The notes beneath the pieces were generated by a model. It saw only the letters and a program-made list of their open reading frames with translations. It had not been told where the DNA came from and did no database searches. Positions 1 through 8,792 of a stretch of DNA of 64,000 nucleotides are shown piece after piece. The first letter of the stretch is position 1. The number at the start of each line of letters is the position of its first letter. The DNA lies in assembly GCF_900188355.1 (NCBI RefSeq), contig NZ_FZNX01000002.1, positions 310,001 through 374,000 of the forward strand, given 5' to 3'. Source of the DNA: Lutibacter flavus. Lineage in GTDB: Bacteria > Bacteroidota > Bacteroidia > Flavobacteriales > Flavobacteriaceae. The position numbers were made by a program, and so were the translations under genes.

Positions 1-14
1 TGACTTGAAAAATG

Positions 15-22
15 TAAGTTTG
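15..22 (+). promoter_or_regulatory. -7 promoter box for panC
   Basis: TAAGTTTG matches the Bacteroidota -7 consensus TAnnTTTG at all six fixed positions and lies 31 bp before the panC ATG. The -33 region falls near the window edge and cannot be judged. Confidence 0.5.
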
Positions 23-53
23 CACGCTTTTAACGTTTATTAACAAATGCGCA

Positions 54-893
54 ATGTTAGTTTTTGCTAAAATAAAATCTGTACAACAAAAAATCTCTTT
101 ATTAAATAAAAGCACTTCAATTGGTTTTGTACCAACAATGGGGGCACTTCACAGGGGTCATTTATCATTAATTGAAAAAGCTAAAAAGGAAAATGACTTA
201 GTTGTTGTAAGTATTTTTATAAATCCTACTCAGTTTGATAAACAAGAAGATTTAATTAATTACCCAAAAACTATTGATACAGATTTATCTCTTTTAAAAT
301 CAGTATTTTGCGATATTGTTTTTGCACCTTCTGCACAGGAAATTTATTCAAATGATATTAAATCTCAATCCTTTGATTATGACGGTTTAGAGTTTCAAAT
401 GGAAGGAAAATTTAGAGATGGTCATTTTAATGGAGTGGGCACTATTGTAAAACGTTTATTTGAAATAGTTAAGCCTCATAAAGCATACTTTGGCGAAAAA
501 GATTTTCAGCAATTACAAATTATTAAAAAAATGGTGCAAAATCACCAGATTCCGGTTAAAGTTATTGGATGTGAAATTTATAGAGAACCCGATGGATTGG
601 CTATGAGTTCTAGAAATATTCGACTGACAAATGAGCATAGGGTTGCTGCACCATTTATATATAAAACGTTGAAACGAGCTAAAATTGAGTTTGGCATAAA
701 AAGTGCAAGAGATGTTGTGAATTGGGTTGAAAATGAATTTAAAAAACAACCTTTATTGGAACTTGAATATTTTGAAATTGCAGATGAGGAAACTCTTCAA
801 ACAATTAAAAATAGGAGTCCAAAGCAAAAATACAGGGCTTTTATTGCCGTTTTTGCTGGGGAAATACGACTTATTGATAATATAAGTTTATAA
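54..893 (+). CDS. panC: Pantothenate synthetase (pantoate--beta-alanine ligase)
   Basis: Cytoplasmic enzyme that condenses pantoate with beta-alanine, using ATP, in pantothenate and coenzyme A synthesis. The 279-residue length is normal for the family. The nucleotide-binding motif PTMGALHRGH sits at residues 27-36 (HIGH-type), and the AMSSRN motif near residue 182 takes the place of KMSKS. The ATG start leaves an N-terminus of usual length. It is followed 38 bp later by panD, whose product makes the beta-alanine substrate, so the two probably act together; panD also has its own promoter-like box. Confidence 0.97.
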   Translation: MLVFAKIKSVQQKISLLNKSTSIGFVPTMGALHRGHLSLIEKAKKENDLVVVSIFINPTQFDKQEDLINYPKTIDTDLSLLKSVFCDIVFAPSAQEIYSNDIKSQSFDYDGLEFQMEGKFRDGHFNGVGTIVKRLFEIVKPHKAYFGEKDFQQLQIIKKMVQNHQIPVKVIGCEIYREPDGLAMSSRNIRLTNEHRVAAPFIYKTLKRAKIEFGIKSARDVVNWVENEFKKQPLLELEYFEIADEETLQTIKNRSPKQKYRAFIAVFAGEIRLIDNISL

Positions 894-919
894 ATATGAA
901 TAGATTAACACAAAATTAT

Positions 920-927
920 TAATTTTG
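920..927 (+). promoter_or_regulatory. Possible -7 box giving a leaderless panD mRNA
   Basis: TAATTTTG is a full TAnnTTTG match ending only 4 bp before the panD ATG. If used, transcription would begin at or next to the start codon. It could also be chance similarity in AT-rich DNA. Confidence 0.4.
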
Positions 928-931
928 CACC

Positions 932-1282
932 ATGCAGATAGAAGTAGTAAAATCAAAAATCCATAGAGTTAAAGTAACAGGCGCCGATTTAAATTATATT
1001 GGAAGTATTACTATTGACGAGGATTTAATGGAGGCTGCAAATATAATTCAGGGAGAAAAGGTTCAAATTGTAAACAACAATAATGGAGAACGCCTTGAAA
1101 CGTATGCAATTCCAGGACCTAGAAATAGTGGCGAAATAACACTTAATGGAGCGGCAGCTAGAAAAGTTGCAGTAGGAGACATTCTAATTTTAATTACATA
1201 TGCTAGAATGGGCTTTGAAGAAGCGAAAAAATTTAAACCTTCAATTGTTTTCCCAAACGAAAACAACAACTTGCTGACCTAA
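932..1282 (+). CDS. panD: Aspartate 1-decarboxylase proenzyme
   Basis: Pyruvoyl-dependent enzyme that converts L-aspartate to beta-alanine for pantothenate synthesis. The self-cleavage pair Gly24-Ser25 is present in the motif YIGSITID; Ser25 becomes the pyruvoyl group. The length of 116 residues and the conserved segments NGERLETY and [10 protein letters not shown] fit the family. It lies directly after panC and is followed one base after its stop by a membrane protein gene, so panC-panD-flippase is likely one operon. Confidence 0.97.
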   Translation: MQIEVVKSKIHRVKVTGADLNYIGSITIDEDLMEAANIIQGEKVQIVNNNNGERLETYAIPGPRNSGEITLNGAAARKVAVGDILILITYARMGFEEAKKFKPSIVFPNENNNLLT

Positions 1283-1283
1283 T

Positions 1284-2261
1284 TTGATTAAAAAAATAAA
1301 AAAGATAAGTTTTATAACACTCCCAATAGCATTGGGAGTTTTTTTAATTTGGTACTCAACCTCCAAACTTTCTGCAAGTGATATTGAATCTATAAAATTA
1401 TCTTTTAAAACTGCCAATTATTGGTGGGTTGTACTGTCTTTAGTATTTGGAATTCTAAGTCACTTATCAAGAGCATATCGTTGGCAATTTTTATTGGAGC
1501 CACTTGGGTATAAGCCGCGGTTTGCGAACAGCGTAATGGCCGTTTTAATCGCTTATCTATTAAATTTATTTATTCCGAGATCTGGTGAAATTGCAAGGGC
1601 AGCAAGCATAAAAAAATATGAAAATATTCCTTTTGAAAAAGGGTTTGGGACTATTGTAGCTGAAAGAGTTGCAGATGTAATTATGCTGCTAATAATAATT
1701 GGAATTGCCTTTTTTTTACAAGCAGATTTAATAGGGAGTTATATTTTTAAGGATAATAATGAAAGTAATTTATTTTCAAAAATAGCAATACTTGCTGCCT
1801 TAGCATTAATAGGATTTTTTACGTATCGTTTTTTGGGGAAATCGAAAAACCCTTTTATAGTAAAGGTTATTTCCTTTGCAAATGGGCTTATCGATGGAGC
1901 TAAAAGTATATTTACAATGAAAAAGAAATGGAAATTTATTTTTCATACCGTTTTTATTTGGTTAATGTATGTGCTTATGTTTTATGTAGTTACATTTGCG
2001 TTGCCAGAAACTACAAACCTTCCTTTTGAAGCTATAATTGTTGGTTTTGTTGTAGGTGGTTTAAGTATGGCATTAACAAATGGGGGTTTAGGAACCTATC
2101 CTGTGTTTGTTGCAAGTGCGTTAATATTATACCATATTGAAGACAACCCAGCAAGAGCATTTGGTTGGATTATGTGGACTGCTCAAACAATTATGGTAAT
2201 TATATTTGGAAGTTTATCTTTTGTATTAATTCCTATTTATAATAAATACCAAAAAAAATAA
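1284..2261 (+). CDS. Lysylphosphatidylglycerol synthase/flippase-domain (UPF0104) membrane protein
   Basis: Polytopic inner-membrane protein of 325 residues with about eight hydrophobic helices, resembling the flippase domain of MprF and the AglD/UPF0104 family. The conserved segments NLFIPRSGEIARA (near residue 100) and GGLGTYP (near residue 268) are recognisable. The gene seems to start at TTG one base after the panD stop, suggesting translational coupling; no closer ATG fits the first helix. The aminoacyl-transferase domain of true MprF is absent, so a lipid-flipping or polyprenyl-lipid role is only inferred. Confidence 0.8.
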   Translation: MIKKIKKISFITLPIALGVFLIWYSTSKLSASDIESIKLSFKTANYWWVVLSLVFGILSHLSRAYRWQFLLEPLGYKPRFANSVMAVLIAYLLNLFIPRSGEIARAASIKKYENIPFEKGFGTIVAERVADVIMLLIIIGIAFFLQADLIGSYIFKDNNESNLFSKIAILAALALIGFFTYRFLGKSKNPFIVKVISFANGLIDGAKSIFTMKKKWKFIFHTVFIWLMYVLMFYVVTFALPETTNLPFEAIIVGFVVGGLSMALTNGGLGTYPVFVASALILYHIEDNPARAFGWIMWTAQTIMVIIFGSLSFVLIPIYNKYQKK

Positions 2262-2299
2262 ACTTTTCTTAGTATATTTATTGCTTTCAATTTTAAAAA

Positions 2300-3658
2300 A
2301 TGGCCAAAACGAAAACATCTTTTTTTTGTCAGAACTGTGGTGCACAATATGCAAAATGGTTAGGACAATGTAATTCTTGTAGTGAGTGGAATACTATTGT
2401 TGAAGAAGTTATTCAAAAAGAAGAAAAAAGGAATTGGAAACAAACCGCTTCAACTAAAAAAGTAAATAAAGCCTTAAAAATAAATGACATTTTAGTTGAT
2501 AAGGAAGATCGAATTTCAACTAAAAATAATGAATTAGATAGAGTATTAGGTGGCGGTTTGGTTAAAGGATCTATGTTGCTTTTGGGGGGAGAACCTGGTA
2601 TTGGAAAATCAACATTATTACTTCAAATTGCATTGGCTATTCCTAAAAGAATTTTATATGTTTCAGGTGAAGAAAGTCAGTCTCAAATAAAAATGCGTGC
2701 TGAGCGGTTAAATATTGCAAATACAAATTGTTTAATTTTAACAGAAACGAATACCCAAAATATTTTTAGATCTATTGAAGAAATACAACCAGATGTTGTA
2801 GTTATAGATTCAATTCAAACGTTGCATACCGAATATATTGATGCTTCTCCAGGCTCTATTTCACAAATAAGAGAAACTACTGCGGAGCTAATAAAATTTG
2901 CTAAAGAAACAGCAACTCCCGTGCTTTTAATTGGGCATATTACAAAAGATGGTAACATTGCGGGCCCAAAAATATTGGAGCATATGGTTGATGTGGTTTT
3001 GCAGTTTGAAGGTGATAGAAACCATACATACCGTATTTTAAGAGCTAATAAAAACCGCTTTGGATCTACCGCAGAAATAGGAATTTATGAAATGCAAAGT
3101 GTAGGTTTAAGGGAAGTTGAAAACCCTTCAGAAATATTAATCTCTCAAAAGGAGGATGATTTAAGCGGAACAGCAATTGCAGCAACATTAGAAGGGATTA
3201 GACCTTTAATGATAGAGGTTCAAGCACTAGTAAGTACTGCGGTTTATGGAACTCCTCAAAGATCTGCAACAGGATATGATATTAAAAGGTTAAATATGTT
3301 ATTGGCCGTTTTAGAAAAACGTGCAGGTTTTAGATTGGGAGCAAAGGATGTTTTTTTAAATATTGCTGGAGGGATAAAAGTTGATGATCCAGCAATTGAT
3401 TTGGCTGTAATTTGTGCCATTTTGTCTTCGAATGAAGATGATGCTATTCCTCAAGATTTTTGTTTTGCTGCGGAAATTGGTTTGGCTGGGGAAATTAGAC
3501 CGGTTAACAGAGTTGAACAACGTATTTTAGAAGCCGAAAAGCTTGGTTTTCAAAAAATATTTATTTCTAAGTTTAATAAAATCAGTAAAACTTCAAGTGT
3601 AATAAAAATTGTAAAAGTTGCAAAGGTTGAAGATATATATGCTAATTTATTTGCATAA
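2300..3658 (+). CDS. radA: DNA repair protein RadA (Sms)
   Basis: RecA-like, Lon-like ATPase that helps branch migration and processing of recombination intermediates. The N-terminal zinc finger is C10-x2-C13-x10-C24-x2-C27, the Walker A motif is GGEPGIGKST near residue 97, the RadA-specific KNRFG motif lies near residue 250, and a Lon-protease-like domain fills the C-terminal third. At 452 residues it is full length. It ends at a bidirectional terminator facing hemD. Confidence 0.97.
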   Translation: MAKTKTSFFCQNCGAQYAKWLGQCNSCSEWNTIVEEVIQKEEKRNWKQTASTKKVNKALKINDILVDKEDRISTKNNELDRVLGGGLVKGSMLLLGGEPGIGKSTLLLQIALAIPKRILYVSGEESQSQIKMRAERLNIANTNCLILTETNTQNIFRSIEEIQPDVVVIDSIQTLHTEYIDASPGSISQIRETTAELIKFAKETATPVLLIGHITKDGNIAGPKILEHMVDVVLQFEGDRNHTYRILRANKNRFGSTAEIGIYEMQSVGLREVENPSEILISQKEDDLSGTAIAATLEGIRPLMIEVQALVSTAVYGTPQRSATGYDIKRLNMLLAVLEKRAGFRLGAKDVFLNIAGGIKVDDPAIDLAVICAILSSNEDDAIPQDFCFAAEIGLAGEIRPVNRVEQRILEAEKLGFQKIFISKFNKISKTSSVIKIVKVAKVEDIYANLFA

Positions 3659-3687
3659 AAAAAACCGAGATTAACTCGGTTTTTTTA
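3659..3687. terminator. Bidirectional terminator between radA and hemD
   Basis: A 9-bp perfect stem (3661-3669 with 3675-3683, AAAACCGAG/CTCGGTTTT) with a 5-base loop has an A-run on one side and a T-run on the other, so it can end both convergent transcripts. Confidence 0.85.
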
Positions 3688-3704
3688 GTTATTAAAATAT
3701 AGTT

Positions 3705-4451
3705 TTATTTCTTATTTACTTGAATAATGTATTTTTCTAAAGCCATTGTCATAGATGGGGTTTCTGGCGTAGGAGCTTCAATAACACATTTTAACCCTGC
3801 TTCTGTAGCTGCCTTAACTGTAGAATTTCCAAATACCGCAATTCTGGTATTATTTTGTTTAAAATTTGGAAAATTTTGAAACAATGAATCTATTCCAGAT
3901 GGAGAAAAGAAAACCAAAACATCATAAAATACATCTTGTAAAGTAGATAAATCACTAACAACTGTTTTAAATAAAATTGCTCTGGTCCAATTAACTTCAA
4001 GTTCATTCAAAGTTTCAGGAACTATTTCTTTTAATTTATCAGAAGAAGGTAATAAAAACTTCTCGTCTTTGTATTTTTTAATAATTTTTGTCAATTCAGG
4101 AAAAGTACGTTGACCTACATAAATTTTACGCTTTCTGTAAACAACATATTTTTGCAAATAATAGGCTACGGCCTCTGATTGACAAAAATATTTCATAGAA
4201 TCAGGTACTGAAAATCGCATTTCTTCGGCAACTCTAAAAAAGTGATCTACTGCATTTCTACTAGTTAAAATAATAGCAGTAAACTTGCTTAAATCTATTT
4301 TTTGAGTTCTTACTTCTTTTGCAGAAACACCTTCAACATGAATAAAAGGCACAAAATCAATTTTAATTTTTTGCTTTTCAATTAAATCGGCATAAGGAGA
4401 GTTTTCAGTCTTAGGAGCTGGCTGAGAGACCAAAATTGTTTTCACTTTCAT
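3705..4451 (-). CDS. hemD: Uroporphyrinogen-III synthase
   Basis: Cyclises hydroxymethylbilane to uroporphyrinogen III in haem synthesis. The divergent Bacteroidota form is recognisable by the segments ILTSRNAVDHFF, FFSPSGIDSLF and AVFGNSTVKAA, which are typical of the two-domain HemD fold. I place the start at the ATG of MKVKTILVSQ; the reading frame extends three codons further to a TTG but that start seems less likely. It lies 17 bp downstream of the DUF4271 gene, an arrangement common in Flavobacteriia. Confidence 0.88.
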   Translation of the reverse strand: MKVKTILVSQPAPKTENSPYADLIEKQKIKIDFVPFIHVEGVSAKEVRTQKIDLSKFTAIILTSRNAVDHFFRVAEEMRFSVPDSMKYFCQSEAVAYYLQKYVVYRKRKIYVGQRTFPELTKIIKKYKDEKFLLPSSDKLKEIVPETLNELEVNWTRAILFKTVVSDLSTLQDVFYDVLVFFSPSGIDSLFQNFPNFKQNNTRIAVFGNSTVKAATEAGLKCVIEAPTPETPSMTMALEKYIIQVNKK

Positions 4452-4468
4452 AAACTTCAATTTTGTGT

Positions 4469-5131
4469 TTAAATAATTAATTTTAAAATAATCACAAAGG
4501 GTACTATTTCAAGTGCGCAAAGGTACAAAATAAAATAAAATAAGTTATTAATTATAAGCTTTTTATTATTTGCTAGAAATAAGGTATATCTAACTATTAA
4601 TAAAAAGATGAATATAGAAAATGTTATTTTTAAGGGTAAGTCGTTCAAATTTTGTGAATAAGCTGTGAAAACTAAAAAGGGTAATATACAAAGCGTCAAA
4701 ATGTTAAAATAATTAATTTTTGAAAATGTAATTTTTTTGTGCACTGAGTTTAAATCAAAAATATAGGCTAAAAATAACCCTAATAAAAAGCGAAAAGAAA
4801 AATAAATAATCACGCTAATAGCGATAATAAAAAATAACTTTAATGAAGAATAGACAGTATTGAACTGTGAAAACTCATTTAAAAAATATAATAATAACGA
4901 AAAAGTTAAGAACTGAACTATAAAAAATAATACTTGAAAAAGATTAAAAAATAGTTGCTTCTCTTTATTAAAATAGGAGAATACATTTTTTTTTGATAAA
5001 AAAAAAGTAGTTGTATTTATTAATCGATCATTGAACAGAATTTTTAACACCGATAAAATTAAAAGTATTACCAAAAAGACATAGGTAATCCAATCATTTT
5101 TCAAATACGTTATGTTTTCAACTTCAAACAT
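4469..5131 (-). CDS. DUF4271 domain membrane protein
   Basis: A 220-residue hydrophobic protein with about six transmembrane segments, matching the DUF4271 family that in Bacteroidota regularly sits between hemD and a polyprenol-phosphate glycosyltransferase, as here. Its biochemical role is not known to me. It probably shares a transcript with hemD from the -7 box at 5154-5161. It is extremely AT-rich (many Phe, Leu, Ile, Asn and Lys codons), which is usual for membrane genes in this window. Confidence 0.75.
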   Translation of the reverse strand: MFEVENITYLKNDWITYVFLVILLILSVLKILFNDRLINTTTFFLSKKNVFSYFNKEKQLFFNLFQVLFFIVQFLTFSLLLYFLNEFSQFNTVYSSLKLFFIIAISVIIYFSFRFLLGLFLAYIFDLNSVHKKITFSKINYFNILTLCILPFLVFTAYSQNLNDLPLKITFSIFIFLLIVRYTLFLANNKKLIINNLFYFILYLCALEIVPFVIILKLII

Positions 5132-5153
5132 TAATCTTGTTAAAATTTTAAGA

Positions 5154-5161
5154 CAAAATTA
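5154..5161 (-). promoter_or_regulatory. -7 promoter box for DUF4271-hemD
   Basis: TAATTTTG read on the minus strand, a full TAnnTTTG match, lies 22 bp before the DUF4271 start codon. It is back to back with the plus-strand box at 5176-5183. Confidence 0.6.
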
Positions 5162-5175
5162 GTAATAAAATGTTT

Positions 5176-5183
5176 TATCTTTG
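5176..5183 (+). promoter_or_regulatory. -7 promoter box for the mannosyltransferase-pyrC operon
   Basis: TATCTTTG, a full TAnnTTTG match, lies 17 bp before the ATG at 5201. Together with 5154-5161 it makes a compact divergent promoter. Confidence 0.65.
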
Positions 5184-5200
5184 CGTCTTAATTAATCTAT

Positions 5201-5920
5201 ATGTCAAATACGCTTGTAATTATTCCAACCTTTAATGAAAAAGAAAACATTGAAGCAATTATAAAAGCGGTGTTTAGTTTAAAAAAGCAATTTGATATTT
5301 TAATTGTGGATGACAGCTCACCAGATGGAACTGCTAAAATTGTAAAGGATTTACAACATGAGTTTTCAAATTTGTTTTTAGAAGTAAGAAAAGTAAAAAC
5401 AGGTTTAGGAGCAGCTTATATTCATGGTTTTAAATGGGCTTTGGAAAGAAAATATAAATACATTATTGAAATGGATGCTGATTTTTCACATAATCCAAAC
5501 GATTTGATTAAGTTATATGAAGCTTGTGAGAAGGATGGTGCAGATTTTTCAATAGGGTCAAGGTATTTAAACAATAAAATTAATGTAGTAAACTGGGATA
5601 TAAAACGTTTATTTTTATCTTATTTTGCTTCAAAATATGTTAGAATTATAACTCGAATTCCTATTTTTGATACTACGGCAGGTTTTGTATGCTACCATAG
5701 AAAAGTGTTAGAAAAAATTGATTTAGATAAAATTAAATTTGTGGGTTATGCTTTTCAAATTGAAATGAAATTTAAAGCTTGGAAACATAAGTTTAAACAT
5801 AAAGAAGTATCAGTTATTTTTACTGATAGAAAAAGAGGAATATCAAAAATGAGTGGATCAATAATTTCCGAAGCAATTTTTGGGGTTATTAAAATGAAAT
5901 TGCAAGGAATTCCTAAATAA
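5201..5920 (+). CDS. Polyprenol monophosphomannose synthase (GT2 family)
   Basis: Family 2 glycosyltransferase of 239 residues, similar to dolichol-phosphate mannosyltransferase (DPM1), that moves a sugar from a nucleotide donor to a polyprenyl phosphate at the membrane. Visible motifs are IPTFNEKENI at the N-terminus, DDSSPDGT, the metal-binding EMDADFSHNP (DxD type) and GSRYLNN. There are no C-terminal transmembrane helices, as in the single-domain DPM1 form. First gene of an apparent operon with dihydroorotase and a DUF4296 lipoprotein. Confidence 0.88.
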   Translation: MSNTLVIIPTFNEKENIEAIIKAVFSLKKQFDILIVDDSSPDGTAKIVKDLQHEFSNLFLEVRKVKTGLGAAYIHGFKWALERKYKYIIEMDADFSHNPNDLIKLYEACEKDGADFSIGSRYLNNKINVVNWDIKRLFLSYFASKYVRIITRIPIFDTTAGFVCYHRKVLEKIDLDKIKFVGYAFQIEMKFKAWKHKFKHKEVSVIFTDRKRGISKMSGSIISEAIFGVIKMKLQGIPK

Positions 5921-5937
5921 CAAATGAAAAAGAAATT

Positions 5938-7287
5938 ATGGGTTTAACACTTATAAAAAATGCTCAAATTGTCAACGAAGGACAAATATTTGAGGGAGAT
6001 GTATTAATAGATGGAGAATTTATTGTTGATATAGATATTTCAATTAGCTCAAAATCTTCAAATACTACAGTAATAGATGCTGAAGGGAAGTTTTTAATTC
6101 CTGGCGCGATAGATGATCAGGTTCATTTTAGAGAACCAGGATTAACACACAAAGCAACAATTGAAACGGAAAGTAGAGCTGCAGTTGCTGGAGGAATTAC
6201 TTCCTTTATTGAAATGCCAAATACTTCGCCTCAAGCAACTACTCAAGAATTGTTAGAAGAAAAATTTGGGAGAGCTTCTAAAACATCTTACGCAAACTAT
6301 TCATTTATGTTTGGTGGTACAAATGATAATTTAGAGGAATTATTAAAAACTAATCCAAAAAATGTTGCAGGTATTAAGCTTTTCTTAGGTTCTTCAACAG
6401 GAAATATGTTAGTAGATGATGAAGTTGTTCTGGAAAAAATATTTTCATCTACTAAAATGTTAATTGCAGTACATTGTGAAGATGAGGCTACCATAAAAAA
6501 GAATTTAGAAACCTATTTAAAAGAATATGGTGATGACATCCCTATCGAACTTCATCCAAAAATTAGAAGTGAAGAAGCTTGTTATTTATCTTCTTCAAAA
6601 GCAATTGAATTAGCTAAAAAGACAGGAGCTCGTTTGCATGTTTTTCATATATCAACAGAGAAAGAAACAAAGCTTTTTTCTAACAAGTTACCAATAGAAA
6701 AAAAGCAAATTACTGCTGAAGTTTGTGTACATCATTTATTATTTGATGAACGTGATTATAAAACGAAAGGAACACTTATAAAATGGAACCCAGCAGTTAA
6801 AACAGAACAAGACAAAGAAGGACTTTGGAAAGCTTTGCTAGATGATCGAATAGATGTTATAGCTACAGACCATGCTCCTCATACTCTCGAAGAAAAGAAA
6901 CAAGTTTATACAAAAGCACCTAGTGGAGGACCTTTAGTTCAACACGCTATACCTGCAATGCTTAAAGCACATAGTCAGGGCAAAATTTCAGTTGAAAAAA
7001 TTGTTGAAAAAATGTGCCATAACCCGGCAAAATTATTTCATATTGAAAAAAGGGGATTTATTAAAAAAGGATATTATGCCGATTTGGTTTTGGTTGATAT
7101 TGCTTCACCTTGGACGGTTAAAAAGGATAATATTTTATACAAATGCGGTTGGTCTCCTTTTGAAGGAACAACGTTTTATTCAAAAATTACGCACACTTTT
7201 GTAAATGGTAATTTAATATACAATAACGGAAAATTTAATGATACAATAAAAGGGAAACGATTGTTGTTTAATAGAACTAATGAATAA
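5938..7287 (+). CDS. pyrC: Dihydroorotase (class I)
   Basis: Zinc amidohydrolase that interconverts carbamoyl-aspartate and dihydroorotate in pyrimidine synthesis. The N-terminal metal motif is present as DDQVHFREPG (H-x-R in the amidohydrolase fold), and the later motif DVIATDHAPHT is the conserved aspartate/histidine segment. At 449 residues it is of the larger class I type. It lies 17 bp after the mannosyltransferase and overlaps the next gene by 8 bp. Confidence 0.92.
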   Translation: MGLTLIKNAQIVNEGQIFEGDVLIDGEFIVDIDISISSKSSNTTVIDAEGKFLIPGAIDDQVHFREPGLTHKATIETESRAAVAGGITSFIEMPNTSPQATTQELLEEKFGRASKTSYANYSFMFGGTNDNLEELLKTNPKNVAGIKLFLGSSTGNMLVDDEVVLEKIFSSTKMLIAVHCEDEATIKKNLETYLKEYGDDIPIELHPKIRSEEACYLSSSKAIELAKKTGARLHVFHISTEKETKLFSNKLPIEKKQITAEVCVHHLLFDERDYKTKGTLIKWNPAVKTEQDKEGLWKALLDDRIDVIATDHAPHTLEEKKQVYTKAPSGGPLVQHAIPAMLKAHSQGKISVEKIVEKMCHNPAKLFHIEKRGFIKKGYYADLVLVDIASPWTVKKDNILYKCGWSPFEGTTFYSKITHTFVNGNLIYNNGKFNDTIKGKRLLFNRTNE

Positions 7288-7690
7288 ATTTTTTTACATA
7301 CTATTTATAGCTGTTTTTTTTATGAATTGTACCAGCAATACAATTTTAAAAAAGCCAGATAATTTGATTCCAAAAGATCAAATGGTTGATGTTTTAACAG
7401 ATTTATTTCTTGCAATAAATGCTGAGACTACTAAAAACATTCAATTAGAACGAAAGGTTAATTACTATCCATTGATATTTGAAAAATATGGAATTGATTC
7501 TACTCGTTTTAAAGAGAGCAACTATTATTATACTTCCAGGGTTGATGATTATGATGAAATTCTTGATAAAATTGAGTCTCGTTTAAAGAATTTAAATGAG
7601 CAGTTCGAAAATGAAAGAAAAATAGAAGATTCAATTTCAAGGATGAAAAATAAGACAGATAGAAAAGTGAAAAAACCTATAAGGAAATAG
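7280..7690 (+). CDS. DUF4296 lipoprotein
   Basis: A 136-residue predicted lipoprotein: a hydrophobic leader ends in the lipobox-like FFMNC, with Cys16 as the acylation site. The core LIPKDQMVDVLTDLFLA resembles DUF4296, a Bacteroidota family often found next to dihydroorotase. The C-terminus is Lys- and Arg-rich. Its start codon overlaps the pyrC stop by 8 bp, so translation is probably coupled. Function unknown. Confidence 0.75.
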   Translation: MNKFFYILFIAVFFMNCTSNTILKKPDNLIPKDQMVDVLTDLFLAINAETTKNIQLERKVNYYPLIFEKYGIDSTRFKESNYYYTSRVDDYDEILDKIESRLKNLNEQFENERKIEDSISRMKNKTDRKVKKPIRK

Positions 7691-7701
7691 GCTTTAACTA
7701 C

Positions 7702-8709
7702 TTACAAATCTTTTTTATAAAATTCACACACATTTTTTATTGAACTTGTAATTGGTTCAAATTCAAAATCCAAAGCTTTTTTAATTTTTTCAGAAGAAAA
7801 AGTGTAGTTGTTATGAATTGATTTGGCTGAATGTTTTGTTAAAACTGGAGGCTTATTTGTAAGTGTAGATTTTATTTTTTCCACTCGCCAACCAATCTCA
7901 CTCATTAATTTTGAGACTTTAATCGAAGGTTCTTTTTTATTGAAATTTAGTGCTATTTGAGAAAAGACAGTCTTAAAACTAACATTTTCAGCAACCAAAA
8001 TATAACGTTCATTTTTAATGGTGTTTTTCATTAAAACCATCATTATTTTTACAACATCATTTACAGCAACAAATCCAGTAACTCCTTCAGTATAAAAATT
8101 CAATCCTTTAAATATTTTTGAAAAAATAGCGCCCGAACCATTTTTCCAAAAACCACCACCCAAAATAACTCCTGGGTTTACAATAACTACATCAATACCT
8201 TCTTGTGAAGCTCTCCAAACTTCTATTTCGGCACCATATTTTGTGATTGCATAACCGTAATTGCTTTTTTCTAAATTCCATTCATTAGTTTCGTCTGTCA
8301 TTTTTTTGTTTGCAGATTTTTCTATAGTAGCAATGGAGCTAACAAAGCATAATTTTTTGACTTTTTTATCTATGCAAAAATTGACAATATTTGAAGTGCC
8401 TTCAATATTAATTTTTCGCATTTTTCTGTAATCTTTTGGATCAAAAGATACCAAGGCAGCAGAATGATACACTTCAGTTACGTTTTTAAAAGCTATAACC
8501 AACGAAGTAACATCTGTAATATCAGCTTCAATCCATTGGATTTTTTTAAAAAGGGCTTCATAATCTTCTGAAAAATAGCTAAAAACGTTTTTTACCGCTT
8601 GTAAATCGCTATTTTTTCTATGAATCGCTTTAATTGTATCATTTTCCAAAGAAAGTTGATACAACAAATGTGAGCCTACTAATCCTGTTCCCCCAGTTAC
8701 TAAAATCAT
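7702..8709 (-). CDS. NAD-dependent epimerase/dehydratase (extended SDR)
   Basis: A 335-residue short-chain dehydrogenase/reductase of the extended type. The N-terminal Rossmann motif is GGTGLVGSH (residues 6-14) and the catalytic YxxxK is YAITK near residue 155, preceded by the conserved CFVSSIATIE serine segment. Substrate not determinable; relatives act on nucleotide sugars or on dihydroflavonol-like carbonyls. It converges with the pyrC operon and diverges from tyrS. Confidence 0.8.
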   Translation of the reverse strand: MILVTGGTGLVGSHLLYQLSLENDTIKAIHRKNSDLQAVKNVFSYFSEDYEALFKKIQWIEADITDVTSLVIAFKNVTEVYHSAALVSFDPKDYRKMRKINIEGTSNIVNFCIDKKVKKLCFVSSIATIEKSANKKMTDETNEWNLEKSNYGYAITKYGAEIEVWRASQEGIDVVIVNPGVILGGGFWKNGSGAIFSKIFKGLNFYTEGVTGFVAVNDVVKIMMVLMKNTIKNERYILVAENVSFKTVFSQIALNFNKKEPSIKVSKLMSEIGWRVEKIKSTLTNKPPVLTKHSAKSIHNNYTFSSEKIKKALDFEFEPITSSIKNVCEFYKKDL

Positions 8710-8763
8710 AAAACGAATGTAACAAAAATGTTTGTTTAAAGTAATTTCTACAAACTAAAATTT

Positions 8764-8771
8764 TATCTTTG
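8764..8771 (+). promoter_or_regulatory. -7 promoter box for tyrS
   Basis: TATCTTTG, a full TAnnTTTG match, ends 21 bp before the ATG at 8793. A longer reading frame beginning at TTG 8769 would overlap this box, which argues for the ATG as the true start. Confidence 0.65.
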
Positions 8772-8792
8772 CTGAAATTTAAAAATCTGAAA

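Noticed and set aside
513-749. Open frame of 78 codons antisense to panC
   Set aside because: Lies wholly inside panC on the opposite strand, has no family features and is explained by the AT-rich coding sequence.
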